Assembly (NCBI RefSeq): GCF_014218275.1
Contig: NZ_AP023213.1
Span: 682,001-746,000 of the forward strand
Origin: Citrifermentans bremense
Lineage (GTDB): Bacteria > Desulfobacterota > Desulfuromonadia > Geobacterales > Geobacteraceae
DNA length: 64,000 nucleotides
Reading direction: 5' to 3'
Positions within the stretch are counted from its first letter, which is position 1; the number at the start of each line of letters is the position of its first letter. The notes under the pieces are model-generated. The model was not told the DNA's origin and did no database searches. It was given only the letters and a program-made list of their open reading frames with translations. The position numbers and the translations under genes were made by a program. Positions 46,280 to 55,190 of this stretch are shown in pieces.

Positions 46280-48217
46280 CTAATCTTCCTTGCTCTTTTT
46301 CTTGGATTTTTTCTTTTTGCTTTTCTTGGCAGGCTTGTCGTCGCTGTCCTTCTTGGACTTCTTCCCCGCTTTCGCTTTTTTCCCCTTCTTCCCTTTCTTG
46401 CTCTTGCTCCCGCTACTGGACTTGTGCTTGTGGTAGCTCCTGGGCTCGGGGGTGAACTCGTCCTTGATGTTGCTCAGGAGGACCTGGGCTTCCTCCAGGT
46501 CGGGGTCCACCTTCCTCGCCGCCTCCAGCGACTCCTTTGCCTCGGCAAGGTGGCCGTCCTTCATCTGGACCCGTCCCATGGCGTTCAACGCCTTGGCGTG
46601 GTCGGGCTTGAGGGTCACCGCCTCCTTGTACTGGGCCGTGGCAGCGGCATAGTCCTTCTGGAACTCGTAGACGAGGCCTAGCTTGTAGTGCGCGTTGGGG
46701 TCGTTGGGGGATAGCTCCACCCCGTCCTTCAACAGCTTCGCCAGGGCGTCGTAGTTCTTGTTCTTTACGTAGATGGCGGTGAGGGCGGTGCGTGCTTCCT
46801 GGTCGTCTTTTTTCAGCCTGAGCACTTCCTGGTATTCGGCTGCGGCCTCGTCCATCATGTTTCTTTTGCGCTGCAGGTTGGCCAGCTCGCGGTGGGCCTC
46901 CAGCGATTCGCCGTCCAGCTTGAGGGCCCCCTGGTACGCTTCGGCTGCGGCGTCCAGATCCTTGCTGTTGACGTAGGCGCGGGCGAGTTTCAGCTGCAGG
47001 GTGGCGTCGGCGGGGTTGGTCTTGATCAGAGCCTGGTACTGCTCCAGCGCCTGGTTGAAGCTGCCGCGCAGCGTGTAGATGTCGGCCAGCCGCTGCCGCG
47101 CCTGCTGGTTGTCGGGGTTGGTGGCCAGCACCTGGCGGTACTCTACCACCGCCTCGTCGAGCAGCGCCTTGCGTTCGTAGATCCCGGCCAGGTTGAAGTG
47201 GAGCTCGGCGTTCTCCCCCTTGTTTCTCAGCGCGTCGCGGTAGTACGACATCGCCTCGTCCTCGCGTCCCACCGCAAGCAGGGTGTCGCCCAGGCGCTGC
47301 TGGGCCACCGCGTCGTCGGGCTCGGCGGCGATCCTCAGGCGGTACTCGCTGATGGCCATCTCGTAGTCTTTCCCCTGGCGGTATTTTTCCGCCAGCGCCA
47401 TGTGGTCTACCTTGGGGAGCTCCTTGAGCTTCGAGCTGGCGCCGGCGAGCCCACGCTCGTACTCCGCGCTCTTCGCGTCCCCCTTGCGGGAGTACGCCTC
47501 GGCGAGCAGGCGGTGGATCTCCTTGTTGCCGGGCTCTGCTATGGCCGCGAGCTTCAACTCGCCGACGGCCTTGTCGGCCTCGCCCCGCTCCAGGAGAAGG
47601 GCGCCCAGACCGGAGCGCGCCTGTGCGTTGTCAGGCTGCAGCACCAGGGCTCTTCGGTAGGCGTCCTCCGCCTTCTGCTTTTGTCCCGCCGCGTTGTAGG
47701 ATGCGGCCACGCCGGTATAAAGCGCGGCGTCGTCGGGGAAAGCGGCTATCGCCTCGTTGTAGTGGAAGATGGCGAGCAGGTGCATCTGCTTTTCCGCCAT
47801 GACCCGGGCAAGGCCCGCGTGGTAGCGGGGGTCGCCGGTCTTGAGCCCCGCGGCGAGCTCGACGGCTGCCTCCTCGCCCGCCCCCTTCTGCAGGTGCAAA
47901 AGCCCGAGGTTGCCGCTGGCGGGGTAGAACTCGGGGTCGAGGGAAAGGGCCTCGCGGTACTCGCTTATGGCCGCGTCGACGTTGCCGCTTCTCTCGAAGG
48001 TGAGTCCCTTCAGGTAGTGCCCGGCCGGGCCGGTAGGGCACAGCTCAGCCACCCGCTTTTCTGCTTCCTTCCTCTTCTGCTCACCTGCCTGCGGAGAGAG
48101 CTCGACGATGATGCGTTTGGCGTCTCGGCAGCTGTTGCCCGAAGGAAACGGCCAGTTGAACCCTGTGGTGAACAGGGTCACTGCAAGAAGCGAGGATAGC
48201 GCTGCATATCTTTTCAT
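46280..48217 (-). CDS. Exported TPR-repeat protein with lysine-rich tail
   Basis: A 645-residue protein with an N-terminal signal peptide-like stretch, about fifteen tetratricopeptide repeats (e.g. AISEYREALSLDPEFY, AEAYQGALKLDGESLE) and a C-terminal tail of about 50 residues dominated by lysine, serine and aspartate. TPRs form a protein-binding solenoid; the target is unknown. The ATG at 48217 has AGGG upstream; longer frames are rejected because they lack a signal peptide. Confidence 0.8.
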   Translation of the reverse strand: MKRYAALSSLLAVTLFTTGFNWPFPSGNSCRDAKRIIVELSPQAGEQKRKEAEKRVAELCPTGPAGHYLKGLTFERSGNVDAAISEYREALSLDPEFYPASGNLGLLHLQKGAGEEAAVELAAGLKTGDPRYHAGLARVMAEKQMHLLAIFHYNEAIAAFPDDAALYTGVAASYNAAGQKQKAEDAYRRALVLQPDNAQARSGLGALLLERGEADKAVGELKLAAIAEPGNKEIHRLLAEAYSRKGDAKSAEYERGLAGASSKLKELPKVDHMALAEKYRQGKDYEMAISEYRLRIAAEPDDAVAQQRLGDTLLAVGREDEAMSYYRDALRNKGENAELHFNLAGIYERKALLDEAVVEYRQVLATNPDNQQARQRLADIYTLRGSFNQALEQYQALIKTNPADATLQLKLARAYVNSKDLDAAAEAYQGALKLDGESLEAHRELANLQRKRNMMDEAAAEYQEVLRLKKDDQEARTALTAIYVKNKNYDALAKLLKDGVELSPNDPNAHYKLGLVYEFQKDYAAATAQYKEAVTLKPDHAKALNAMGRVQMKDGHLAEAKESLEAARKVDPDLEEAQVLLSNIKDEFTPEPRSYHKHKSSSGSKSKKGKKGKKAKAGKKSKKDSDDKPAKKSKKKKSKKKSKED

Positions 48218-48329
48218 GTATGGCCCTTTGTTTTCAATGTTGTAAAGGAGGCGCCGAGTCGGGCGCCACAGGCTTCCCGGCGAGCGTGCCGGGCGCTGCG
48301 GGGCGTGAGGGCCCCCGTGCGGTTGGCGG

Positions 48330-48358
48330 ATTATACACATCGGCACTATTAAATTCAA
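48330..48358 (-). promoter_or_regulatory. Promoter of the TPR protein gene
   Basis: On the minus strand TTGAAT (48353-48358), 17 bases and the perfect TATAAT (48330-48335). Transcription would start near 48323, about 105 bases before the ATG. The rest of 48218-48585 holds only the hsp20 promoter. Confidence 0.7.
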
Positions 48359-48448
48359 TTGCAAAACGCCAATCATTAACGATGACGGAGCTTTGCGCCC
48401 GGCAACCCTTGCAAACAGTGGGGGGGTGCCAGGTTAGGGCGGATTACC

Positions 48449-48477
48449 TTGACTTTCATGATAAAGATGGTTAAATC
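48449..48477 (+). promoter_or_regulatory. Promoter of hsp20-lon-thiL
   Basis: TTGACT (48449-48454), 17 bases and TAAATC (48472-48477). The match is moderate, and no CIRCE element is present here. Confidence 0.45.
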
Positions 48478-48585
48478 TTCTGCACCCGGTCAGCCGTGGC
48501 CACCACGGGGCCGGTCTTTTTGTATGTGCTAACGGCCCGGAGCGCGTCCTGCCACCAGGCGTCGACCGGCCGCCTAGAGGGCCAA

Positions 48586-49029
48586 ATGGCGGTGATTCCC
48601 AAAGAACCTTTGGAGTGGCTGGGGCTGTTCCGCCAGCAGATGGACGAGATCTTCCGCTACCTCACCACGCTGGAAGGGCGGGAGGGGGGCGCCGAGAAGG
48701 AGCACTCCCCCCTGGTGGATATCTACGAGACGGACAGTTCCTTCGTGGTCGAGGCGGAACTTCCCGGCTGCGACCTGAAGGACATCTCCCTGAGTATCTG
48801 CTGCTCCACCCTGGTGGTGGAAGGGGTCACCCGCGAGGGGGCGCTTCCCGGCGTCAACTACAGCTGCCTCGAGCTCTTTACCGGCCGCTTTTGCCGCGCC
48901 GTCGAACTCCCGCCCGGAGCCGATCTGGACCGGGTCACGGCGCGCTACCGGCGGGGGCTGCTCACCGTGGTCATCCCCTGGTGCAAGGGGGAAAAGCCGC
49001 ATATTCGGGAGATCCAGATAGAAGAGTAA
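48586..49029 (+). CDS. Small heat-shock protein, Hsp20/alpha-crystallin family
   Basis: A 147-residue holding chaperone that binds unfolding proteins. The alpha-crystallin domain is visible (VDIYETDSSFVVEAELPG... to RRGLLTVVIP), but the C-terminal IXI motif appears as IREIQIEE. AGAGGG precedes the ATG; the in-frame extension to 48496 is unlikely. It is ten bases before lon, suggesting a stress operon. Confidence 0.85.
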   Translation: MAVIPKEPLEWLGLFRQQMDEIFRYLTTLEGREGGAEKEHSPLVDIYETDSSFVVEAELPGCDLKDISLSICCSTLVVEGVTREGALPGVNYSCLELFTGRFCRAVELPPGADLDRVTARYRRGLLTVVIPWCKGEKPHIREIQIEE

Positions 49030-49039
49030 GGAGAGGTAC

Positions 49040-51493
49040 ATGGAAAACAGGCAGGAGACCGAAGAACTTAACATACCGGATGTTCTGCCGCTGCTCCCGG
49101 TGAGGGACGTGGTTGTCTATCCCTACATGATTCTGCCGCTTTTCGTCGGCCGCGAGATCTCCATCAGCGCCGTCGATTACGCCCTTTCCAAGGACCGGAT
49201 GATCTTCCTGGCGACCCAGAGGGACGTGGGCGACGAGGATCCGGCCCCTGAGGCGATCTACGAAGTAGGCACCGTGGCCATGATCATGCGCATGCTGAAG
49301 CTCCCGGACGGGAGGGTGAAGATCCTGGTCCAGGGACTCACCAAGGCGCGCATCACTGAGTACCTGGCGGAGAAGCCCTTCTACTCGGTCCGCATCGACA
49401 GGATCGTCGAGCCGGCGCTGCAGGAGAACACCCTGGAGGCCGAGGCGCTGATCCGCACCGTGAAGGAAGAGCTGGGTAAGATCGTGGCGCTGGGCAAGGC
49501 CGTCTCCCCCGAGGTGATGGTCATAGTCGAGAACATGCAGGAGCCGGGCTCCCTGGCCGACCTCGTCGCCAGCAACATAGGGCTCAAGGTCGAGGAGGCG
49601 CAGGGGCTCTTAGAAGTGATAGACCCCCTGGAGCGCCTGAAGCGGGTGAACGACCTGCTGAACAAGGAAAGCGAGCTCTTGAACATGCAGGCCCGCATCC
49701 AGTCCGCCGCCAAAGAGGAGATGGGGAAGAGCCAGCGCGAGTACTACCTGCGCGAGCAGCTGCGTGCCATCCAGCAGGAATTGGGCGAGACCGACGCGAG
49801 AAGCGAGGAGATCGCCGAGCTCAGGAAGTCGATCGAGAGCGCCAAGATGCCCCAGTCGGTGGAGAAGGAGGCCCTGAAGCAGTTGGGGCGCCTGGAGCAG
49901 ATGCACCCCGACGCCGCAGAGGCGGGGATGCTGCGCACCTTCCTCGACTGGATGGTGGACATCCCCTGGGGGAAATCAACCAAGGACTCCCTGGAGATCA
50001 ACCGCGCCTCCGAGATCCTCAACGAGGACCACTACTTCCTGGAAAAGGTGAAGGAACGCATCCTCGAGTTCCTGGCGGTGAGAAAGCTCAAGAAGAAGAT
50101 GAAGGGGCCCATCCTCTGCTTCGTCGGTCCCCCGGGGGTGGGTAAGACTTCGCTCGGCAAGTCCATCGCCCGCGCCATGGGTAGGAAGTTCGTGCGCATC
50201 TCGCTTGGGGGCGTGCGCGACGAGGCCGAGATCCGCGGGCACCGCCGCACCTACGTGGGGGCGCTTCCCGGGCGCATCATCCAGGGGCTCAAGCAGGCCG
50301 GCTCCAACAACCCGGTCTTCATGCTGGACGAGCTGGACAAGCTGGGCTCCGATTTCCGCGGAGACCCCTCCTCCGCGCTTTTGGAGGTGCTCGACCCGGA
50401 GCAGAACAACAGCTTCTCGGACCACTACATAAACCTCCCCTTCAACCTCTCCAACGTGATGTTCATCGCCACGGCGAACCAGATGGACACCATCCCCGGC
50501 CCCTTGCGGGACAGGATGGAGGTGATCAGCCTCTCCGGCTACACCGAGGAGGAAAAGCTCGGCATCGCCAAGCGTTACCTGGTGCCGCGCCAAGTGAAGG
50601 AAAACGGCATCACCGAGGAGACGGTCACCTTCTCCGACGAGGCGCTTAAGACAGTGATCTCCAAGTACACCCGCGAGGCGGGTCTCAGGAACCTGGAGCG
50701 CGAGATCGGGAGCATCTGCCGCAAGGTGGCCAGGAAGGTAGCCGAAGGGAAGGGTGAGCACTTTACCATCACCGCCGGTACCGTCGCCAAGTACCTTGGG
50801 CCGCCGAAGTTCCTGCGCGAAGAGGAGATGGAGAGAAACGAGGTGGGTGTCGTGACCGGGCTTGCCTGGACCCCGGTAGGTGGCGAGGTACTCTTCGTCG
50901 AGGCGACGGTAATGAAAGGTAAGGGGGGATTGACCCTCACCGGGCAACTGGGCGACGTGATGAAGGAATCGGTGCAGGCGGCCCTCTCCTACATCCGCTC
51001 GAAGACCGCCGACTTCGACATCCCCGAGGACTTCAACTCCACCACCGACATCCATGTCCACGTTCCCGCGGGAGCCATCCCCAAGGACGGCCCCTCCGCA
51101 GGTGTAACCATGGCGACAGCCCTGGTCTCGGCGCTCACCAAGATCCCGGTGAGAAAAGAAGTCGCCATGACCGGGGAGATCACGCTGCGCGGCAAGGTCC
51201 TCCCCATTGGCGGGTTGAAGGAGAAGATCCTCGCCGCGGCGCGGCTGGGGGTTACCACCATAGTGATCCCGGTGCAGAACCAGAAGGACCTCGAGGACGT
51301 GCCGAAGACCATCCTCAAGAAGCTGAAGATCGTCCCGGCATCCAACATCGACGACGTCCTCGCCGTGGCGCTGGAGGTCTATCCCCCTCCCGCGGCCTCG
51401 AAACCGAAGCCCTCTAAGACCGAGCCACCCAAGGCCAAGGTTCCCAGGAGCCGGGTCTCCGTCCCCCCCACCGGGGTGAGGGGCAAGGCTTGA
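49040..51493 (+). CDS. lon: ATP-dependent protease Lon
   Basis: The 817-residue AAA+ serine protease degrades misfolded proteins. The N-terminal substrate domain, Walker A GPPGVGKTSLGKS, and the Ser-Lys protease dyad motif PKDGPSAGV followed by the lysine in TLRGKVLPIGGLKEK are visible in order. Length is typical. A basic tail (KPKPSKTEPPKAK) is unusual but short. It is cotranscribed with hsp20 and overlaps thiL by four bases. Confidence 0.96.
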   Translation: MENRQETEELNIPDVLPLLPVRDVVVYPYMILPLFVGREISISAVDYALSKDRMIFLATQRDVGDEDPAPEAIYEVGTVAMIMRMLKLPDGRVKILVQGLTKARITEYLAEKPFYSVRIDRIVEPALQENTLEAEALIRTVKEELGKIVALGKAVSPEVMVIVENMQEPGSLADLVASNIGLKVEEAQGLLEVIDPLERLKRVNDLLNKESELLNMQARIQSAAKEEMGKSQREYYLREQLRAIQQELGETDARSEEIAELRKSIESAKMPQSVEKEALKQLGRLEQMHPDAAEAGMLRTFLDWMVDIPWGKSTKDSLEINRASEILNEDHYFLEKVKERILEFLAVRKLKKKMKGPILCFVGPPGVGKTSLGKSIARAMGRKFVRISLGGVRDEAEIRGHRRTYVGALPGRIIQGLKQAGSNNPVFMLDELDKLGSDFRGDPSSALLEVLDPEQNNSFSDHYINLPFNLSNVMFIATANQMDTIPGPLRDRMEVISLSGYTEEEKLGIAKRYLVPRQVKENGITEETVTFSDEALKTVISKYTREAGLRNLEREIGSICRKVARKVAEGKGEHFTITAGTVAKYLGPPKFLREEEMERNEVGVVTGLAWTPVGGEVLFVEATVMKGKGGLTLTGQLGDVMKESVQAALSYIRSKTADFDIPEDFNSTTDIHVHVPAGAIPKDGPSAGVTMATALVSALTKIPVRKEVAMTGEITLRGKVLPIGGLKEKILAAARLGVTTIVIPVQNQKDLEDVPKTILKKLKIVPASNIDDVLAVALEVYPPPAASKPKPSKTEPPKAKVPRSRVSVPPTGVRGKA

Positions 51494-52464
51494 GACTGGC
51501 GGAACTGGGCGAATTCGGCCTGATCGACCGCATCAAGAAAAACGTCGCCGCGTCCCCCTCGGTGCTTCTGGGCATCGGGGATGACGCGGCGGCTCTCGTT
51601 CCTGCCCCAGGATGCGTCACCCTGATCACCTGCGACATGCTCCTCGAAGCCGTCCACTTCGACCTCTCCTTTTGCGACCCGGAAAGCCTCGGCAGGAAAT
51701 CGCTTTCGGTTAACCTCTCGGACCTTGCGGCGATGGGTGCCCGCCCGCGCCAGTTTCTGCTCGGCATCGCCCTCCCCAAGGAAGTCCCGATCGAGTTCAT
51801 GGACCATTTCATGGCGGGGATCCTGGAGCAGGCCGAGCGCTTCGGCGCCACGCTGGTCGGAGGGGACACCTGCGCCTCCAAGGGGGGACTCGCCATCTCC
51901 ATTACGGCCTTGGGCGAGCAGCGCCCGGAGCTGGTCTTGAAGCGCAGCGGGGCGCGCCCGGGGGACCTGATCTGCCTCACCGGGACCGTGGGGGACGCCG
52001 CGGCAGGGCTTGAGGCGCTGCGGCGCGGAATGCGGGACGGTTTCCTGGTGTCGCGCCAGTTGGACCCGACACCCAGGGTCGCCGCCGGCGTCGCGGTCGC
52101 CGAGGGGAGACTTGCCACCGCGATGATCGATGTAAGCGACGGCGTTTTGGGGGATCTGGGGCACATCCGCGAGATGTCGGGGGTGGGCGCGAAACTGGAG
52201 CTGGCCAGGCTGCCGCTCTCCGACGAGTACCTGGCCTTTTGTCCCGACGACCCTTACGCGCTGGCGCTCACCGGCGGGGAGGACTACGAGCTTTTGTTCT
52301 GCATCGACCCGGGAAAGAGAAGTGAAGTGGAGGCGCTCTTCGCGCGGCTGGATTTGAGGCTCTCGGTGATCGGGGAGATCACCGCCGTGCGGGAGACGAC
52401 CCTCGTCACCCCCGACGGCGGCGCCTACGCCCCCGGTCGCGGAGGCTTCGATCATTTCGGGTGA
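51490..52464 (+). CDS. thiL: Thiamine-monophosphate kinase ThiL
   Basis: Phosphorylates thiamine phosphate to thiamine diphosphate. The 324-residue protein has the GIGDDAA motif and the VGGDT and SDGVLGDLGH segments of the ThiL/AIRS family. It starts at TTG inside the last codons of lon (four-base overlap) and ends seven bases from the convergent YjbQ gene. Confidence 0.9.
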   Translation: MRLAELGEFGLIDRIKKNVAASPSVLLGIGDDAAALVPAPGCVTLITCDMLLEAVHFDLSFCDPESLGRKSLSVNLSDLAAMGARPRQFLLGIALPKEVPIEFMDHFMAGILEQAERFGATLVGGDTCASKGGLAISITALGEQRPELVLKRSGARPGDLICLTGTVGDAAAGLEALRRGMRDGFLVSRQLDPTPRVAAGVAVAEGRLATAMIDVSDGVLGDLGHIREMSGVGAKLELARLPLSDEYLAFCPDDPYALALTGGEDYELLFCIDPGKRSEVEALFARLDLRLSVIGEITAVRETTLVTPDGGAYAPGRGGFDHFG

Positions 52465-52470
52465 TGGGTG

Positions 52471-52869
52471 CTACTCCCCGCAGAGTTTCACCGCGACGCG
52501 GCGCTCCCTGGGGCCGTCGAACTCGCAGAAGTAAAGCGCCTGCCAGGTCCCCAATAGCAGCTTGCTCCGGTCCACCATGAGCCTTTCCGAGCAGCCGATC
52601 ATGCTGGCTTTCACGTGCGCTGCCGAGTTCCCTTCGGCGTGGGTGAAGTAGTGCGCGTCCGGCACCATGCGGTCCAGGCAGTTGCTGATGTCGCGCTTGA
52701 CCGCCGGGTCGGCCCCTTCGTTGACCGTGACCGCCGCGGTGGTGTGCAGGACGAAGACGTCGCAGCATCCGGTGCCGATGCGCGAGGCGGCGATGATCTC
52801 CTCCACCCGCGCCGTGATGTCGATCAGCTCCGTCTTCTCCCTGCTTTTCAGCGTCAGGTAATGTATCAT
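52471..52869 (-). CDS. yjbQ: YjbQ/UPF0047 family protein
   Basis: A 132-residue YjbQ family protein (DVFVLHTTAAVTVNEGAD, DAHYFTHAEGNSAAHVKAS, and GTWQALYFCEFDGPRERRV). YjbQ proteins can show weak thiamine-phosphate synthase activity; placement facing thiL across 6 bp makes a thiamine role plausible here. A purine-rich GGGGGAGA lies directly before the ATG. Confidence 0.85.
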   Translation of the reverse strand: MIHYLTLKSREKTELIDITARVEEIIAASRIGTGCCDVFVLHTTAAVTVNEGADPAVKRDISNCLDRMVPDAHYFTHAEGNSAAHVKASMIGCSERLMVDRSKLLLGTWQALYFCEFDGPRERRVAVKLCGE

Positions 52870-52973
52870 TCTCCCCCCCCCTTTTTCTTTCCATTGATCC
52901 CATAACAGGCGCGCTGCGGGCTATGCCGCGGCTGTTCCGGTCATCTCAGCCCTTGCCCCGGCAGCAGCGAACG

Positions 52974-53468
52974 CTAGCGGTCCTTCTTGAAAATGTTGCT
53001 CCTCATCTTGCCCAGGTACTTGTTGAGCGGGTTGGTGCGGGCGAGGAAAGGGAGTACCGGCTTGTCCCTTTGCCCCAGGGCCTGCAGCATCCTGGTGATG
53101 CCTGGGTGGCGCCCGACCCTGAGCCCCAGGTTGAAGATGCGCACCGCCTCTTTCTTCCGCCCGGCAACCAGGTAGATGGTTCCCAGCCGCAGGAAGTGGT
53201 TCGGGTTCCTCGGCTCGCTCCTGATCGCCTCCTGGCAGAGCGCGACGCCGGCCTTGTCGTTGCCGGTGTACTGGGTGAGCGCCAGGGCGAACTGCGAAAG
53301 GTGCTCAGGTGAGCGTTTCTGGTCCAGCGCGGCCCTGAGGAGCCGGAACGCCGCCGCGAAGTTCCTCGCCTGAAGCGCCTCGGTTCCCTGCCGGTACAAC
53401 TCTTCAGCATCGGCCGCTCCGGGCTTCCCGGTGGCCGCTGTTTTCTGGTGGATCTCGGATCTGTTCAT
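52974..53468 (-). CDS. Small TPR-like protein
   Basis: A 164-residue soluble protein of repeated helices resembling TPRs (YRQGTEALQARNFAAAFRLL, FALALTQYTGNDKAGVALCQ, HFLRLGTIYLVAGRKKEAVR). Partner unknown. The ATG at 53468 has GGGGCGGG upstream. Confidence 0.72.
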   Translation of the reverse strand: MNRSEIHQKTAATGKPGAADAEELYRQGTEALQARNFAAAFRLLRAALDQKRSPEHLSQFALALTQYTGNDKAGVALCQEAIRSEPRNPNHFLRLGTIYLVAGRKKEAVRIFNLGLRVGRHPGITRMLQALGQRDKPVLPFLARTNPLNKYLGKMRSNIFKKDR

Positions 53469-53535
53469 GGTCCCGCCCCCGGTTTCCGTTGACCGCCGCG
53501 GCAGGCAAGGCAACCGCCCCCTGCCGCGTTAGGAA

Positions 53536-53564
53536 TGTATACTATAGCATTTAATCTGGGCAAA
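53536..53564 (-). promoter_or_regulatory. Probable promoter of the small TPR gene
   Basis: On the minus strand TTTGCC (53559-53564), 17 bases, then TATACA (53536-53541), about 68 bp before the start. Confidence 0.35.
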
Positions 53565-53625
53565 GACAGCCTTGGCGCGGGGTGCCGCCGCCCCTGGAGC
53601 GCTTTTAGCTAATGAGCGGTCGGGG

Positions 53626-53654
53626 TTGAAAAAAATAAGGATTTATGCTCTAAT
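53626..53654 (+). promoter_or_regulatory. Promoter of folK placing transcription start at its GTG
   Basis: TTGAAA (53626-53631), a 17-base spacer and TCTAAT (53649-53654) predict transcription from about 53661-53663, which is the GTG of folK. No Shine-Dalgarno is visible, so a leaderless mRNA is possible. Confidence 0.5.
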
Positions 53655-53662
53655 CCCACGCT

Positions 53663-54151
53663 GTGGAAGAGTGCGCTTACATAGGGTTGGGGAGCAACCT
53701 GGGTGACCGCGAGTTGAAGCTCCTGATGGCAGTAGCGGAGCTGGGGAAGCTCCCGGGAACCAGGGTCACCGGCGTGTCCCAGTTCTACGAGACCGAGCCT
53801 GTGGGGGGAGTTCCACAGGACAACTTCTACAACGCCGTGGCGCGCATAGTCACCACGCTTTCGCCGTTTCTGCTTCTCGACGAACTGAAGCGGGTAGAGA
53901 CCGAGGTCTTCCAGCGCAAGAGTTCGAAGCGCTGGGGCCCCCGCAGCATGGACCTGGACATCCTCCTCTACGGGGAGCTGGTGCTCGACTCGGAGCAGCT
54001 CACCATCCCGCACCCGCGCCTGGCGGAGCGGCGCTTTGCGCTGCAGCCTTTGGCCGACCTCGCCCCCGACCTGGTGCATCCCGTCCTTGGCAAAAGCGTC
54101 GCGCAACTTTTGGCAGCACTCACCACGACCGAGAAGGTGGTCAAGCTTTAG
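53663..54151 (+). CDS. folK: 6-hydroxymethyl-7,8-dihydropterin pyrophosphokinase FolK
   Basis: Pyrophosphorylates the pterin in folate synthesis. The 162-residue protein has the FolK motif YIGLGSNLGDRE, the SQFYETEPVG signature, and RWGPRSMDLDILLYG with the catalytic DLD. The GTG start has no Shine-Dalgarno. It leads a short operon with the YHS-like gene and the aldolase. Confidence 0.93.
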   Translation: MEECAYIGLGSNLGDRELKLLMAVAELGKLPGTRVTGVSQFYETEPVGGVPQDNFYNAVARIVTTLSPFLLLDELKRVETEVFQRKSSKRWGPRSMDLDILLYGELVLDSEQLTIPHPRLAERRFALQPLADLAPDLVHPVLGKSVAQLLAALTTTEKVVKL

Positions 54152-54160
54152 GGGGAAGCC

Positions 54161-54397
54161 GTGAAGATATTGATCTGGGTGCTCCTTGGCTACCTGGCGT
54201 ACCGGATGTTCAAGGGGAAGTCCGAGGCGAAGATCGCCAAAAAGGAGCCGGCCGTGGCGGAGACCTTCCAGGATCCGGTCTGCGGTGTGTACATATCGGA
54301 GGCCGACGCGGTGGTCGGCAACCTCGAAGGAAAACGCTATCACTTCTGCTCCATGGACTGCCTAAGGCGGTTCGAGCAGATTCAGCAGCAGCGGTAA
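54161..54397 (+). CDS. PP0621-like small membrane protein with YHS-type cysteine motif
   Basis: A 78-residue protein with an N-terminal membrane segment ([14 protein letters not shown]) and a small metal-binding-like domain [10 protein letters not shown]...[12 protein letters not shown], of the YHS/TRASH type. A role in metal sensing is only a guess. GTG start nine bases after folK. Confidence 0.7.
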   Translation: MKILIWVLLGYLAYRMFKGKSEAKIAKKEPAVAETFQDPVCGVYISEADAVVGNLEGKRYHFCSMDCLRRFEQIQQQR

Positions 54398-54419
54398 CAA
54401 CAAACCAAGCGGAGGAAAG

Positions 54420-55064
54420 ATGAAGTTTTTTATCGACACAGCGGACGTTAAGGAAATTCGGGAGGCAAACGAGCTCGGGCTGGTAGACGGTGTTACCACC
54501 AATCCGTCCCTGATCGCCAAGAGCGGCCGGCGCTTCGAGGAAGTCATCAAGGAAATCACCGAGATCGTCGACGGCCCCATCTCGGCGGAGGTGATCTCGC
54601 TCGAGCACGACGGCATGATCGCCGAGGCGACCGAGCTGGCCAAGATCCACCCGAACATCGTCATCAAGCTGCCGATGACCCCGGAAGGTCTCAAAGCCAC
54701 GAAGACGCTGCACAAGCGCGGCATCAAGACCAACGTGACGCTGATTTTCACCCCGATGCAGGCCCTTCTGGCCGCCAAGGCCGGCGCCACCTACGTCTCC
54801 CCGTTCGTCGGGAGGCTGGACGACATCTCCCAGGACGGCATGGGGATCATCCAGGAAATCAGGACCATCTTCGACAACTACGGCATGGACGCCGAGATCA
54901 TCGTGGCCAGCATCAGGAACCCGATCCACGTGCTCGACTCCGCGCTGATCGGGGCCGACATCTGCACCATCCCGTACTCCGTGATGCTGCAGCTCGCCAA
55001 GCACCCGCTGACCGACGCCGGGATCAAGAAGTTCCTGGAGGACTGGGAGAAGGTTCCCAAGTAG
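54420..55064 (+). CDS. Fructose-6-phosphate aldolase/transaldolase-like protein
   Basis: A 214-residue transaldolase of the short FSA/TalC type; [16 protein letters not shown] and [12 protein letters not shown] are clear, with the Schiff-base lysine in IVIKLPMT. It makes or cleaves fructose-6-phosphate in the nonoxidative pentose phosphate route. It is third in the folK unit and is followed by hairpins. Confidence 0.9.
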   Translation: MKFFIDTADVKEIREANELGLVDGVTTNPSLIAKSGRRFEEVIKEITEIVDGPISAEVISLEHDGMIAEATELAKIHPNIVIKLPMTPEGLKATKTLHKRGIKTNVTLIFTPMQALLAAKAGATYVSPFVGRLDDISQDGMGIIQEIRTIFDNYGMDAEIIVASIRNPIHVLDSALIGADICTIPYSVMLQLAKHPLTDAGIKKFLEDWEKVPK

Positions 55065-55090
55065 TCTTCTTTTACGGATAAAGAAACAAT

Positions 55091-55128
55091 CCCCCTGGAC
55101 GCCCTTGTCAAACAGGGTATCCAGGGGG
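55091..55128 (+). terminator. Hairpin after the aldolase gene
   Basis: CCCCCTGGA pairs with TCCAGGGGG around a longer loop; no strong T run follows, so it may be a weak terminator. Confidence 0.5.
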
Positions 55129-55141
55129 AAAGTGAGCGATG

Positions 55142-55170
55142 GGGCGGGTCCTGGACCCGCCCTTGTTTTA
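55142..55170. terminator. Second hairpin with T-rich tail
   Basis: GGGCGGGTCC pairs with GGACCCGCCC and is followed by TTGTTTT; it lies between the aldolase and the convergent DedA gene. Confidence 0.7.
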
Positions 55171-55190
55171 CCCGGCTACCTGGTCCGGGC

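Noticed and set aside
48220-48474. Plus ORF of 84 codons in the TPR-hsp20 gap
   Set aside because: It covers the divergent TPR promoter and has no Shine-Dalgarno.
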